Below, piece by piece: positions 1 to 7,006 of a stretch of 64,000 nt of DNA (positions within the stretch are counted from its first letter, which is position 1; every line of letters starts with the position of its first letter). The stretch lies in the NCBI GenBank assembly GCA_040878325.1, contig JBBDMM010000010.1, positions 150,782 through 214,781 of the forward strand, given 5' to 3'. The position numbers and the translations under genes are program-made. This stretch comes from Acidimicrobiia bacterium (GTDB lineage Bacteria > Actinomycetota > Acidimicrobiia > Spongiisociales > UBA11373). The notes under the pieces were generated by a model. The model was given only the letters and a program-made list of their open reading frames with translations. It did no database searches and was not told the origin of the DNA.

Positions 1-344
1 CCCTGCACTTCAGTCTGGTACTCGATGAGGAGATCACCGTCGAGGGTGCGATCGACCGGCTGAGCGCCAACCGACGGGTGGCTTTGACCCACAAGCGGTC
101 TGCCAACCAGATCTTCTCCTTCGGACGGGACCACGGCTACTACGGCCGAATCCTCAGCCAGACGGTGCTGCCGATCGAGACATTGGCGGTGCGTAACGGC
201 AACGAGCTCGTCGGATTCTGCTTCACCCCCCAGGACGGCAACGCCCTGCTCTCGTCGATCGCGGCGACCCTCTGGTACCTCCACCCCGAAGGAGTAGGCG
301 ACCGCCTCGACATCCTCCGGCGCTACCTGTTCCAGGAGGTCTAG
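1..344 (+). CDS. C-terminal part of a protein resembling type II glyceraldehyde-3-phosphate dehydrogenase
   Basis: The reading frame is open from the left edge of the window (codons in phase with base 3), so only the last ~114 residues are visible and the start lies outside. A GTG at 78 is in frame but is unlikely to be the true start because the frame continues upstream with coding-like composition. The fragment has a FGRDHGYYGR stretch and a NGNELVGFCFTPQDGNALLS stretch. Their spacing reminds me of the C-terminal catalytic-domain end of archaeal-type (type II) GAPDH, but this is pattern memory and not an alignment. The stop codon is followed immediately by a perfect hairpin. The family call is tentative; that it is the 3' end of a real gene is much surer. 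Confidence 0.5.
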   Translation, partial: LHFSLVLDEEITVEGAIDRLSANRRVALTHKRSANQIFSFGRDHGYYGRILSQTVLPIETLAVRNGNELVGFCFTPQDGNALLSSIAATLWYLHPEGVGDRLDILRRYLFQEV

Positions 345-364
345 GCCCGAGCTCCGCTCGGGCC
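344..364 (+). terminator. Hairpin after the first gene
   Basis: GGCCCGAGC and GCTCGGGCC form a perfect 9-bp stem with a 3-base loop (TCC), beginning at the last base of the stop codon. There is no T-run after it, which is common for high-GC actinobacterial terminators. Confidence 0.6.
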
Positions 365-506
365 GGCAATTCGCAATTCGTAGGTCGGGCGGCTCGCGTC
401 CTGCACATCTCCGGAGGCATCTCTAATCCGTCAGGTCGCCGCTCGTCGCAACTCGACAGAATCGCGACATGAGGGGCGAGCGCGATCCTTCGAATTGCTA
501 ATCGCG
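365..506. repeat. Heptamer repeats GCAATTC (left) and CGAATTG/CTAATCG (right), inverted
   Basis: At 366-380 the 7-base word GCAATTC is repeated twice. At 490-506 the inverted words CGAATTG and CTAATCG follow. The two blocks share the complementary octamers GCAATTCG/CGAATTGC, so they could pair across the ~110-base gap. The whole 345-531 gap holds only this element plus the two short terminator hairpins at its edges; I see no gene in it. Confidence 0.55.
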
Positions 507-509
507 GGA

Positions 510-528
510 GGACGCCCGAAGGGCGTCC
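510..528 (-). terminator. Hairpin 3' of infA
   Basis: GGACGCCC, loop GAA, GGGCGTCC: a perfect 8-bp stem just beyond the infA stop codon (TGA, complement of 532-534). No T-run. Confidence 0.55.
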
Positions 529-531
529 GAC

Positions 532-759
532 TCACGTCCGATAGCGCCAGACGATGCGGCCGCGGCTGGGGTCGTAGACCGAGAGGTCGATGTCGACCTT
601 GTCGCCGGGGAGGATGCGGATGTAGCGGCCCCGGCGCATCTTGCCGGAGGCGCGGGCGAGCACTTCGAGACCGCCTTCGATCTCTACTTTGAACATGGCG
701 TTGGGAAGGGTCTCGAGGACCGTCCCCTGCACGCGTACGACGTCATCTTGTTTGGTCAC
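532..759 (-). CDS. infA: Translation initiation factor IF-1
   Basis: A 75-residue protein that is essentially one S1/OB fold. The motifs [25 protein letters not shown] and SRGRIVWRY are those of IF-1, which binds the A-site region of the 30S subunit and assists initiator-tRNA selection. I chose the GTG at 759 because it gives the family's usual N-terminus (VTKQDD) and has GGAGA four bases upstream; an ATG 39 bases further upstream would add an atypical extension. It differs from the usual actinobacterial form (more Arg in the middle, WRYRT end), and it does not sit in the usual infA-rpmJ-rpsM ribosomal cluster, so it may be a second, stand-alone IF-1 of this genome. That last point is inference. 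Confidence 0.9.
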   Translation of the reverse strand: MTKQDDVVRVQGTVLETLPNAMFKVEIEGGLEVLARASGKMRRGRYIRILPGDKVDIDLSVYDPSRGRIVWRYRT

Positions 760-814
760 ATTGTCTCCGATGCGGGATTCCGAACCCGCGCGAATCAAGG
801 GTAGCGGGTAAGGA

Positions 815-831
815 GGCCGCCAAAGGCGGCC
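815..831 (-). terminator. Hairpin between the Rossmann-protein gene and infA
   Basis: GGCCGCC, loop AAA, GGCGGCC: a perfect 7-bp stem immediately beyond the stop codon (complement of 834-836) of the minus-strand gene that precedes infA. Confidence 0.5.
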
Positions 832-833
832 GA

Positions 834-1265
834 CTAATCATCCAGTCGTGCCACCTCGGCGGCGACCTCCGCCGCGGGGCGTCCCGTTGGATCCACCGTC
901 ACCCACGCGACGCCTGCCCGGGCGGCTCGGGCGGAACCGACGAGGATCACGCGGGGGACCGAACATGCGGTGACGGCGGCGAGCCAGCCGTCGATCACCG
1001 AATCCGGTCCGTCGGCGAATGCGAGGTCCCGACCGTCGGCAGCAGCCTCGGCGACCAGAACCGCGGTGAAACAGCCGAAAACGGCACCCTCCACGTGGGT
1101 GGAGTCACTGATGTCACCGACGGCAACCTTGAATCCGGCCGCACGCAGGGGCTCGCCCGCCGCCGCAGTCCCCACGAACGCCCGCAGCTCACCCGGGCGG
1201 CCACGGAAGGTGTCGACGATTGCCGCGCCCAGCGGCGAATCGGCTCCTATGACGATGACCGGCAT
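834..1265 (-). CDS. Small NAD(P)-binding Rossmann-fold protein (NmrA/SDR-like)
   Basis: 143 residues. The N-terminus [17 protein letters not shown] is a glycine-rich dinucleotide-binding loop after a first beta strand, and [12 protein letters not shown] resembles the GD-x-x-D turn in which atypical SDR/NmrA proteins contact the cofactor. At about half the length of a full SDR it has no visible Tyr-x-x-x-Lys catalytic pair, so it may be a cofactor-sensing or truncated family member. It lies upstream of infA on the same strand, separated by a hairpin. Its exact role cannot be told from the sequence. Confidence 0.7.
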   Translation of the reverse strand: MPVIVIGADSPLGAAIVDTFRGRPGELRAFVGTAAAGEPLRAAGFKVAVGDISDSTHVEGAVFGCFTAVLVAEAAADGRDLAFADGPDSVIDGWLAAVTACSVPRVILVGSARAARAGVAWVTVDPTGRPAAEVAAEVARLDD

Positions 1266-1545
1266 GGGCCGGAGGATACCGACACCGAAATCGACCGAAC
1301 AGGGGTTCGACGGAATCTGACAAAATTGGAACTAATAGCGGTGGGTTCGTGTTGTAATGGTCGTAGCGGGGCGCCGGACACGGGTCGGTCTTCCCCCCAC
1401 TCCCCACACCGTTTCCGGCGCACCGCTCTTTTTGGAAGTCCCGGGTCGGCCCTACAGAGGGCCGGTCCCGGGTACACAGACCGCTGATTCGGGACGCTCG
1501 TGACTGGGTACCATCCCGCGGCGAGCGCGCATCGAGGGGATCTCC
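1266..1545. other. Intergenic leader/promoter region upstream of sufB
   Basis: This 280-base gap lies between a minus-strand gene and sufB, so both promoters should be here. Bases 1300-1360 are locally AT-rich, with CAAAATTG and TTGGAA followed by TGTAAT-like sequence, but the spacing is not a convincing -35/-10 pair. No SufR/IscR regulator gene is adjacent. A structured segment lies at 1440-1472 (listed separately). Confidence 0.5.
1440..1472 (+). promoter_or_regulatory. Stem-loop in the presumed 5' leader of sufB
   Basis: CCCGGG-T-CGGCCC, loop TACAGA, GGGCCG-GT-CCCGGG: a 12-bp stem with a small internal bulge, ending about 73 bases before the sufB ATG. It could be a leader attenuator or mRNA-stability element, or a terminator of an upstream transcript. 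Its function is not known. Confidence 0.4.
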
Positions 1546-4173
1546 ATGGCAAAAGTCGACATCGACCTCGGCAAGTACCAACTGGGTTGGGCTGACACCG
1601 AGGCCGACTACGTGTTCAAGCCCCAGAAGGGGCTGAACGAGGAGATCATCCGCTCCATATCGGCCATGAAGAAGGAACCCGACTGGATGCTGGCGTTCCG
1701 GCTCAAGGCGTACCAGCGCTTCCTTCGCAAGCCCATCCCCAAGTGGGGCGGCGGCGGGATGCTCGACGAGATCGACTTCGACGACATCTACTACTACATC
1801 AAGCCGATGGAGGGCCAGGCCAAGGACTGGGACATGGTCCCGGACTCCATCAAGGAGACCTACGAGAAGCTCGGCATCCCCCAGGCAGAGCGCAAGTACC
1901 TGGCGGGGGTCACCGCGCAATATGAGTCCGAGGTGGTGTACCACCGCAACCGCGAGGACCTCGAGGAGCTCGGGGTGCTGTTCTGCGACATGGACACCGC
2001 CCTGCGCGAGTACCCCGACATCGTGAAGCAGTACTTCGGGACCATCATCCCGCCCAACGACAACAAGTTCGCCGCCCTCAATTCGGCCGTGTGGTCGGGC
2101 GGATCGTTCATCTACGTACCGCCGGGGGTGCACGTCGATCAGCCGCTGCAGGCCTACTTCCGGATCAATGCCGAGAACATGGGCCAGTTCGAGCGGACCT
2201 TGATCATCGTCGACGAGGGTGCCTACTGCCACTACGTCGAGGGATGCTCGGCCCCCACCTACTCGACCGACTCGCTCCACTCGGCAGTGGTCGAGATCGT
2301 CGTGAAGGAAGGCGGCCGCTGCCGCTACACCACGATCCAGAACTGGTCGAACAATGTCTACAACCTCGTGACCAAGCGCGCCGCGGCGTACCGCAACGCC
2401 ACCATGGAGTGGATCGACGGGAATTTGGGCTGCCTCGCAGAGGGGTCACGGGTGACGACGCGCTCCGGTGTGAAGCCTATCGAACGAGTCGTCCCGGGCG
2501 AGGAAGTCCTCTCGTTTGACGAGGATGCCGGCGAACTCGTCTGGCGACCGGTGGTCGCCAAGCGGTTCTCCGGAGTCCAGCCGGTGCGTGAGGTGCGGAT
2601 CGCCAACCGGCGGCTTCGTGTGACGGACAATCATCCGTTCTTCTCGTACAAGTACCACCCCACCCACGCCAAGAAGTCCGGTCGCTACGAACTCGGCTAT
2701 GTCCGAGCGGACGAGGTGCAGGAAGCGATCGTGCCGATCAGCTCGACAGACTTCGGCGTTCCCAAGAAATTGGACACCCCCGCCACGACATCCGTCTTCT
2801 GGGGCTCGAACCAGTATGCGGAGAATCTTGAGTCGAGTCGCGAGCGAATCTCTCGCCTGGCGCTGCCTGAGGAGACGACCGACGATCTCATGTGGCTCTT
2901 CGGGCTGTATCTCGCTGATGGATCTACCGATTCACAAGCAGCGGCGAACGGTGGGCGTCGTTGGGCGAAGGTCACGTTCTCCGTTCCTGACGCTGACCGG
3001 GCTCGAGCGCGTCTGCTGGAAGTGATGGCCCGTCTGATGCCTGGTGTCAGTCGTACCCGGCGGTCCGATGGCGTGACGGTGACCTGGAGCAGTGTTGAAT
3101 TCGCGGAACTACTCGATGGCTTGGGGCTCACCGGAAAGGCCACCACGAAGCGGGTTCCCGAGTGGGTTCTCGACCTTCCGGAGTCGCAGCGGCTTTCATT
3201 CGTAGCCGGGTTCTTGGATGGCGACGGCTGCGCGGCGATAGGGCGCAGAGGCGTGAGCGCCAAGTCCGTGAGTCGCGAGCTGCTCGACGGCGTCGCCGAC
3301 GTGCTGCTGACGCTGGGCATCACCGCTCGGGTCCGCACGGAGTTCGCTGAGCCCAGAGAGGTCGAAATCCTCGGCGTCCAGGCGACCGCGAGGGGCAGTC
3401 ACCAACTGGAGTGCGTCGCAGATACCAGGCTCGTGCTGCATCTGGCGCCCGCGCTGCGACAGGCGATCACACGACAGGAGCCAGCAAGTTTGCGGTACTT
3501 CCGGCGGGTGGGGCGGTCGTCGATAGAACTTCCCGAGACCGTGGAAATCCGAAGAGTCGACCGCGATGAGTCCGTGGAGAGTGTTCCCACGTGGGACATT
3601 GAAGTGGCCGGCACCGGGAACTTCGTGTCGGAAGGCTTCATTGTTCACAACTCCAAGCTCACCATGAAGTATCCGGCGGTGTGGCTGATGGAAGAGGGCG
3701 CCCATGGTGAGGTGCTCTCGATCGCCTTTGCCGGCGAGGGTCAACATCTCGATGCCGGTGCCAAGATCGTCCACGCTGCCCCCAACACCACGTCGCTGAT
3801 TACCTCCAAGTCGATTTCGAAGGACGGAGGCCGGGGTGGGTACCGCGGACTCGTCCGGGTGGAGAACGGCGCCGAGAACGTGAAGTCCTTCGTTCGGTGC
3901 GACGCTCTGATCCTCGACGACAAGAGCCGATCGGACACCTACCCGTACATGGAGATCGAGGAGTCCGACGCTCAGATCGGCCACGAGGCCACGGTGTCGA
4001 AGGTGGGCGACGACCAGTTGTTCTACCTGATGAGCCGCGGCCTCAGCGAACCCGAGGCGACCGCGATGATCGTCGCCGGCTTCATCGAACCGATCGTCAA
4101 GGAACTCCCCATGGAGTACGCGGTCGAGTTGAACCGTCTCATCGAGCTGCAGATGGAGGGTTCTGTGGGTTGA
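1546..4173 (+). CDS. sufB: Fe-S cluster scaffold protein SufB, interrupted by an intein
   Basis: The 875-residue precursor consists of a 468-residue SufB (the usual size) plus a 407-residue intein. The N-extein has the VWSGGSFIYVPPGV, YFRINAENMGQFERT and HYVEGCSAPTY motifs. The C-extein has SKLTMKYPAVWLMEEGA, GHEATVSK and the ELPMEYAVELNRLIELQ end. SufB is the beta-helical scaffold that assembles Fe-S clusters with SufD and the ATPase SufC. The ATG at 1546 follows GAGGGGATCTCC. Unlike most actinobacteria, sufB here is separated from sufD (9.7 kb) by five unrelated genes, and splicing is needed to make a functional protein. The stop codon lies within a strong hairpin. Confidence 0.97.
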   Translation: MAKVDIDLGKYQLGWADTEADYVFKPQKGLNEEIIRSISAMKKEPDWMLAFRLKAYQRFLRKPIPKWGGGGMLDEIDFDDIYYYIKPMEGQAKDWDMVPDSIKETYEKLGIPQAERKYLAGVTAQYESEVVYHRNREDLEELGVLFCDMDTALREYPDIVKQYFGTIIPPNDNKFAALNSAVWSGGSFIYVPPGVHVDQPLQAYFRINAENMGQFERTLIIVDEGAYCHYVEGCSAPTYSTDSLHSAVVEIVVKEGGRCRYTTIQNWSNNVYNLVTKRAAAYRNATMEWIDGNLGCLAEGSRVTTRSGVKPIERVVPGEEVLSFDEDAGELVWRPVVAKRFSGVQPVREVRIANRRLRVTDNHPFFSYKYHPTHAKKSGRYELGYVRADEVQEAIVPISSTDFGVPKKLDTPATTSVFWGSNQYAENLESSRERISRLALPEETTDDLMWLFGLYLADGSTDSQAAANGGRRWAKVTFSVPDADRARARLLEVMARLMPGVSRTRRSDGVTVTWSSVEFAELLDGLGLTGKATTKRVPEWVLDLPESQRLSFVAGFLDGDGCAAIGRRGVSAKSVSRELLDGVADVLLTLGITARVRTEFAEPREVEILGVQATARGSHQLECVADTRLVLHLAPALRQAITRQEPASLRYFRRVGRSSIELPETVEIRRVDRDESVESVPTWDIEVAGTGNFVSEGFIVHNSKLTMKYPAVWLMEEGAHGEVLSIAFAGEGQHLDAGAKIVHAAPNTTSLITSKSISKDGGRGGYRGLVRVENGAENVKSFVRCDALILDDKSRSDTYPYMEIEESDAQIGHEATVSKVGDDQLFYLMSRGLSEPEATAMIVAGFIEPIVKELPMEYAVELNRLIELQMEGSVG
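2431..3651 (+). mobile_element. Intein with LAGLIDADG homing endonuclease inside SufB
   Basis: Residues 296-702 of the precursor. It begins with Cys (block A, CLAEGSRVTT) and has the block B TxxH motif (TDNH). A two-motif LAGLIDADG endonuclease lies in the middle (LFGLYLADGS and FVAGFLDGDGCA, both with their acidic residue), and it ends with ...FIVHN followed by Ser as the +1 residue. All splicing residues (Cys1, block B Thr/His, penultimate His, terminal Asn, +1 Ser) are present, so splicing is expected. It is inserted after the extein sequence EWIDGNLG. As I recall, the Mycobacterium tuberculosis SufB intein sits about 60 residues earlier, at the YVEG/C position, so this would be a different insertion site. 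Confidence 0.95.
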
Positions 4174-4199
4174 CCGCCACAGGCGGTCAACCAACAGAA
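4161..4199 (+). terminator. Long hairpin overlapping the sufB stop codon
   Basis: TTCTGT-G-GGTTGACCGCC, loop ACA, GGCGGTCAACC-A-ACAGAA: 17 base pairs with one mismatch. The sufB stop TGA (4171-4173) lies inside the left arm. There is no T-run. Confidence 0.7.
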
Positions 4200-4204
4200 C
4201 CTTG

Positions 4205-4301
4205 GGAGTTCGTCCTTCGGCCGAACTCCAGGGCTCGGTCGGCTGAGCCGAAGGCTCGGCTTCAATCCGTCAGCAGGAAGGCGAGCCGGGCGACGCCCGG
4301 C
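4205..4301 (+). terminator. Run of further short palindromes after sufB
   Basis: GGAGTTCG/CGAACTCC (4205-4229), AGCCGA/TCGGCT (about 4246-4262) and GCCGGGC-GAC-GCCCGGC (4285-4301) follow the main terminator hairpin in series before the next gene. Together with it they fill the 143-base gap; no coding sequence is seen. Confidence 0.45.
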
Positions 4302-4316
4302 CTGTAGCCTGGCTCG

Positions 4317-4802
4317 ATGGACATCGATCTGGTCAGCCGTGGGTTCAAGCGCAACGTGCAGATCGTCGAGGCCCAGGCGGCGGGGCTGACTCACGAGGAT
4401 TCGTTGATGCAGTCTCCCTACAACGTGAACTGCTTCAACTTCGTGGTGGGGCACATCGTCACCAGCCGCAATGCCTTGTTCCGCAACATCGACGGCGAAG
4501 GGTTGTGGAGCAGCGACGACGGTCTCGAGCGATACCGCCGGGAGGCCGATCCGATCCACGAGGACGGGGAGGGCGTCTGGAAGCTGCCCGACCTGCTGGA
4601 GGCTTTGCGGGTGACCCAGGCGAAGATCGAGGGACGCATCGGCGCGGCTACCCCCGAGTACCTGGCTGAGGAGATCGAGGTCGAGGGCCGGTCGGCCTCG
4701 CGCGATGCTCGCATCCTCTTCGCCTACTTCCACGACACCTATCACACCGGCCAGACCGACATCCTCCGCCAACTGTCCGGCAAGAGTGACCACTTGATCT
4801 AG
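4317..4802 (+). CDS. DinB family protein
   Basis: 161 residues, the usual DinB/DUF664-type four-helix-bundle length. The histidines expected to bind a metal are visible in NFVVGHIV near residue 46 and in AYFHDTYHTGQ near residue 145, with the typical final helix (HTGQTDILRQL). Some DinB-fold proteins act as thiol-dependent S-transferases (bacillithiol/mycothiol type); this one's substrate is unknown. It stands alone between hairpins, and its TAG stop lies within a terminator-like stem. Confidence 0.85.
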   Translation: MDIDLVSRGFKRNVQIVEAQAAGLTHEDSLMQSPYNVNCFNFVVGHIVTSRNALFRNIDGEGLWSSDDGLERYRREADPIHEDGEGVWKLPDLLEALRVTQAKIEGRIGAATPEYLAEEIEVEGRSASRDARILFAYFHDTYHTGQTDILRQLSGKSDHLI

Positions 4803-4825
4803 CCCGCCTGCGGCGGTCTAGATCA
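4795..4825 (+). terminator. Hairpin overlapping the stop codon of the DinB gene
   Basis: TGATCTAG-C-CCGCC, loop TGC, GGCGG-T-CTAGATCA: 13 pairs with one mismatch. The TAG stop (4800-4802) is inside the left arm, as at the sufB end. Confidence 0.6.
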
Positions 4826-4957
4826 GTCCCCAGTCCCCAGTCTCCAGTCCCCAGCAAGAAGGCCCTGGATCGACGCCAGCAGTCGGGCGAGTCTTCGCCT
4901 TGCGGAAGCCGGAACGCCATCCTCTTCCTGGAGACTGGCGACTGGAGACTGGTGACT
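4825..4957. repeat. Inverted arrays of the heptamer AGTCNCC
   Basis: Left array 4825-4854: AGTCCCC, AGTCCCC, AGTCTCC, AGTCCCC, AG. Right array 4928-4957: CTGGAGA, CTGGCGA, CTGGAGA, CTGGTGA, CT, which is the same word in reverse complement. The arms match at about 26 of 30 positions, so the transcript could fold into a ~30-bp hairpin with a ~73-base loop. The gap 4803-4973 contains nothing else recognisable. Confidence 0.8.
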
Positions 4958-4973
4958 AAGTAGCCTCCCCCTA

Positions 4974-5639
4974 ATGCGCCTCGTTGTTGCCCGTTGCAGT
5001 GTCACCTATACGGGGCGACTCGATGCTCAACTGCCATCGGCGGTTCGGCTGCTGATGGTGAAGGCGGATGGCTGCGTCGCCATTCATGCCGATGGCGGGG
5101 CGTACAAGCCGCTGAACTGGATGAATTCTCCCAACCACCTCGACGAGCAGGAGGGCCGGTGGCTGGTCACCAACCCGAAGGGCGAAGCGCTCGTCATCGA
5201 CATCGAGGAGATCATCTCCGACACCGCCCACGATCTAGGGGTCGACCCCGGCTTGTCGAAAGATGGGGTCGAATCGAACCTCCAGGAACTGCTCGCCGAC
5301 CGCCCCTGGGCGATCGAGGACGGCCTGGAGATGCTCGAACGAGAGTACTTCACCGATATCGGGCCGGTAGATCTGCTGTGCCGCGACTCCGACGGGCAGG
5401 TGGTGGCCGTCGAGATCAAACGCAAAGGCGAAATCGATGGTGTCGAGCAACTCGCCCGCTACTTGGAGTTCCTCAACCGCGAACCCGCCCTCGCCCCGGT
5501 TCGCGGAATCTTCGCCGCCCAATCGGTGACCCCCCAAGCCCGCAAACTCGCCGTCGACCGCGGCATCACCTGGGCAGAGGTCGACTACGAGGCCCTCAAA
5601 GGGATGGAGGGCAGGGCGCCGAGGTTGTTCGAGGTGTGA
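4974..5639 (+). CDS. nucS: Mismatch-specific endonuclease NucS (EndoMS)
   Basis: 221 residues, the standard actinobacterial NucS length. The N-terminal DNA-binding/dimerisation half starts [15 protein letters not shown]. The C-terminal RecB-like nuclease half contains the catalytic signature GPVDLLC (Asp) and [17 protein letters not shown] (Glu-x-Lys, with the following Gly/Gln), and continues YLEFLNRE. NucS cuts both strands at mismatches and provides the non-canonical mismatch repair of actinobacteria and archaea that lack MutS/MutL. It is preceded by a heptamer-repeat hairpin and followed by two short terminator hairpins. It has no operon partners. Confidence 0.95.
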   Translation: MRLVVARCSVTYTGRLDAQLPSAVRLLMVKADGCVAIHADGGAYKPLNWMNSPNHLDEQEGRWLVTNPKGEALVIDIEEIISDTAHDLGVDPGLSKDGVESNLQELLADRPWAIEDGLEMLEREYFTDIGPVDLLCRDSDGQVVAVEIKRKGEIDGVEQLARYLEFLNREPALAPVRGIFAAQSVTPQARKLAVDRGITWAEVDYEALKGMEGRAPRLFEV

Positions 5640-5642
5640 GTC

Positions 5643-5693
5643 GGCCGCCCTTTGGGCGGCCTCCGGCGATGGTCGGCCCGCCTACGGCAGGCC
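5643..5693 (+). terminator. Two hairpins after nucS
   Basis: GGCCGCCC, loop TTT, GGGCGGCC (5643-5661; perfect 8-bp stem) directly after the stop, then GGCC-C-GCC, loop TAC, GGC-A-GGCC (5675-5693). Confidence 0.55.
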
Positions 5694-5753
5694 TCCTGCG
5701 ATAGGGCATTCGCCGGAACCGCGAACAGGTGCTCTTTGACGTTCACGACTCTC

Positions 5754-5774
5754 GCCAATCGCTAATCGCCAATC
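5754..5774. repeat. Heptamer repeat GCCAATC x3
   Basis: GCCAATC, GCTAATC, GCCAATC in tandem, followed by a GAGCGAGCGCAGCGAGC palindromic stretch, just 3' of the minus-strand sigma-factor gene. I see no matching inverted array. The 5640-5798 gap holds only this and the nucS hairpins. Confidence 0.6.
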
Positions 5775-5798
5775 GCGGAGCGAGCGCAGCGAGCCCCT

Positions 5799-6731
5799 CT
5801 ACAACAGACTCTCAAGATCGAACTCACTGCTTGGATGCCGCAGTTTCGCCAGGGCACGGCCTTCAATTTGGCGGATGCGCTCGCGGGTGAGTTCGAACTT
5901 CTTGCCGACGTCGCTCAGGGTCCGCGGGGGTGAGCCGTCGAGGCCGTAGCGGAGCACGATCACTTCGCGTTCCTGGTCTTCGAGCATCTTCATTGCTGCC
6001 TCGAGCTGCAGCCGGGCGGATGCCTCGGCGGCCGCTTCGAAAGGGTCGAGGGCATCGGCGTCTTCCACGAAATCGCCGAGCTCGGCATCTCCTTCGGTGC
6101 CTACCGGCCGTTCGAGCGAAACGGTGTCGCCGGGCGCCGTCAGGGCGATCTCAACCCGCTCGAGGTCGAGACCGCTGGTGTGTGCGATCTCTGCCATCGT
6201 CGGCTGTCGGTGCAATTTCTCGGAAAGGGTGAGCGCGGTCTCCTGCACGGTGCGGACCACGTCGACCATGTGGACGGGGAGTCGGATGGTTCTTCCCTGG
6301 TTCCCCAACCCCCGCGTGATCGCCTGGCGAATCCACCAGGTGGCGTAGGTGGAGAATTTGAAGCCTTTGCGCCAGTCGAATTTCTCCACCGCCCGGATCA
6401 GGCCGAGGTTGCCTTCTTGGACCAGGTCGAGGAGATCGAGGCCGCGGCCTGTGTACCGCTTGGCGATCGAAATGACGAGACGGAGGTTCGACCGGATGAA
6501 CTCCGCCTTCGCCTCGTCGGCGGCGTGGACCTCCCGATAGAGGGTGGCCCGCTCGGTCGGGCTGAGTTTCGCGGTGGACTCGAGCCGGGCCTGCGCCTTG
6601 CGGCCGACTTCCATCGCGCGGGAGAGGCGGACTTCGTCCTCGGCGGTGAGCAGCTCGTGCGCGGCGACCGATTCGAGATACATCCCGATCCCGTCAGCCA
6701 GTGGCGAGACCTCACGCAACCGCTTGACCAA
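5799..6731 (-). CDS. Sigma-70 family RNA polymerase sigma factor (RpoD/HrdB-like, short form)
   Basis: 310 residues. Region 1.2 is seen as MYLESVAAHELLTAEDEVRL. Region 2 has FIRSNLRLVISIAKRYTGRG, the core-binding DLVQEGNLGLIRAVEKFDW and the -10 recognition helix YATWWIRQAITRGL. Regions 3 and 4 follow (LERPVGTEGDAELGDFVED; EREVIVLRYGL; LTRERIRQIEGRAL). It lacks the long acidic/Lys-rich N-terminus of principal actinobacterial sigma factors, so it is either a compact housekeeping sigma or a group 2 paralogue. The start is a TTG (VKRLREV) with GGAAGG about a dozen bases upstream. Its upstream region contains the DnaA-box cluster described below, which may control it. Confidence 0.93.
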   Translation of the reverse strand: MVKRLREVSPLADGIGMYLESVAAHELLTAEDEVRLSRAMEVGRKAQARLESTAKLSPTERATLYREVHAADEAKAEFIRSNLRLVISIAKRYTGRGLDLLDLVQEGNLGLIRAVEKFDWRKGFKFSTYATWWIRQAITRGLGNQGRTIRLPVHMVDVVRTVQETALTLSEKLHRQPTMAEIAHTSGLDLERVEIALTAPGDTVSLERPVGTEGDAELGDFVEDADALDPFEAAAEASARLQLEAAMKMLEDQEREVIVLRYGLDGSPPRTLSDVGKKFELTRERIRQIEGRALAKLRHPSSEFDLESLL

Positions 6732-6797
6732 TGCCCCAACCCCTTCCAGCGCCGGAGGGGCGGAACGGTATCACGGGGGGTCGGCCCGCCGCAAAGG

Positions 6798-6944
6798 GTG
6801 TCCACAGGCGAATGTGGATAATCCCCTTGGCTGAAAGTCCAACCGTTTGGCCCACTGAGCAGGGAGAGGCTGATGTGGGGAGACTTGTCAACGCCGGAGT
6901 TACCCACTTGTGGACAAGTGGTTGTGAACAGGCGCTGTGGACTA
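6798..6944. promoter_or_regulatory. Cluster of DnaA-box-like sequences
   Basis: Within 147 bases there are two exact boxes on the minus strand: TTATCCACA (complement of 6813-6821) and TTGTCCACA (complement of 6909-6917). Two are one base off: GTGTCCACA at 6798-6806 (+) and TAGTCCACA (complement of 6936-6944). Two are weaker: TTACCCACT at 6900-6908 and TTGTGAACA at 6922-6930. The exact box at 6909 sits inside a perfect palindrome (CCACTTGT-GG-ACAAGTGG, 6904-6921). No dnaA, dnaN, rpmH or gyrB gene is in the window. The cluster could be a DnaA-responsive promoter for the sigma-factor gene, a DnaA-titration site, or part of an origin. Confidence 0.6.
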
Positions 6945-6977
6945 CAAGACCAAGGAACTGGGTTCTAAACGGTTCTT

Positions 6978-7005
6978 GCGGGAGGCGGGAAGCGGGAAGC
7001 GGGCC
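6978..7005. repeat. Heptamer repeat GCGGGAA x4
   Basis: GCGGGAG, GCGGGAA, GCGGGAA, GCGGGCC in tandem, immediately 3' of the stop codon of the minus-strand SLC13 gene. No inverted partner was found. Confidence 0.6.
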
Positions 7006-7006
7006 C

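Noticed and set aside
2697-4194. Long minus-strand open frames opposite the intein and SufB C-terminus
   Set aside because: No recognisable motifs, and the plus-strand frame is a complete SufB precursor.
6798-6944. Calling this segment the chromosomal origin
   Set aside because: DnaA boxes are clear, but none of the usual origin neighbours (dnaA, dnaN, rpmH, parA/B, gyrB) is in the window, and no strong AT-rich unwinding element was seen, so only a regulatory/DnaA-binding call is made.
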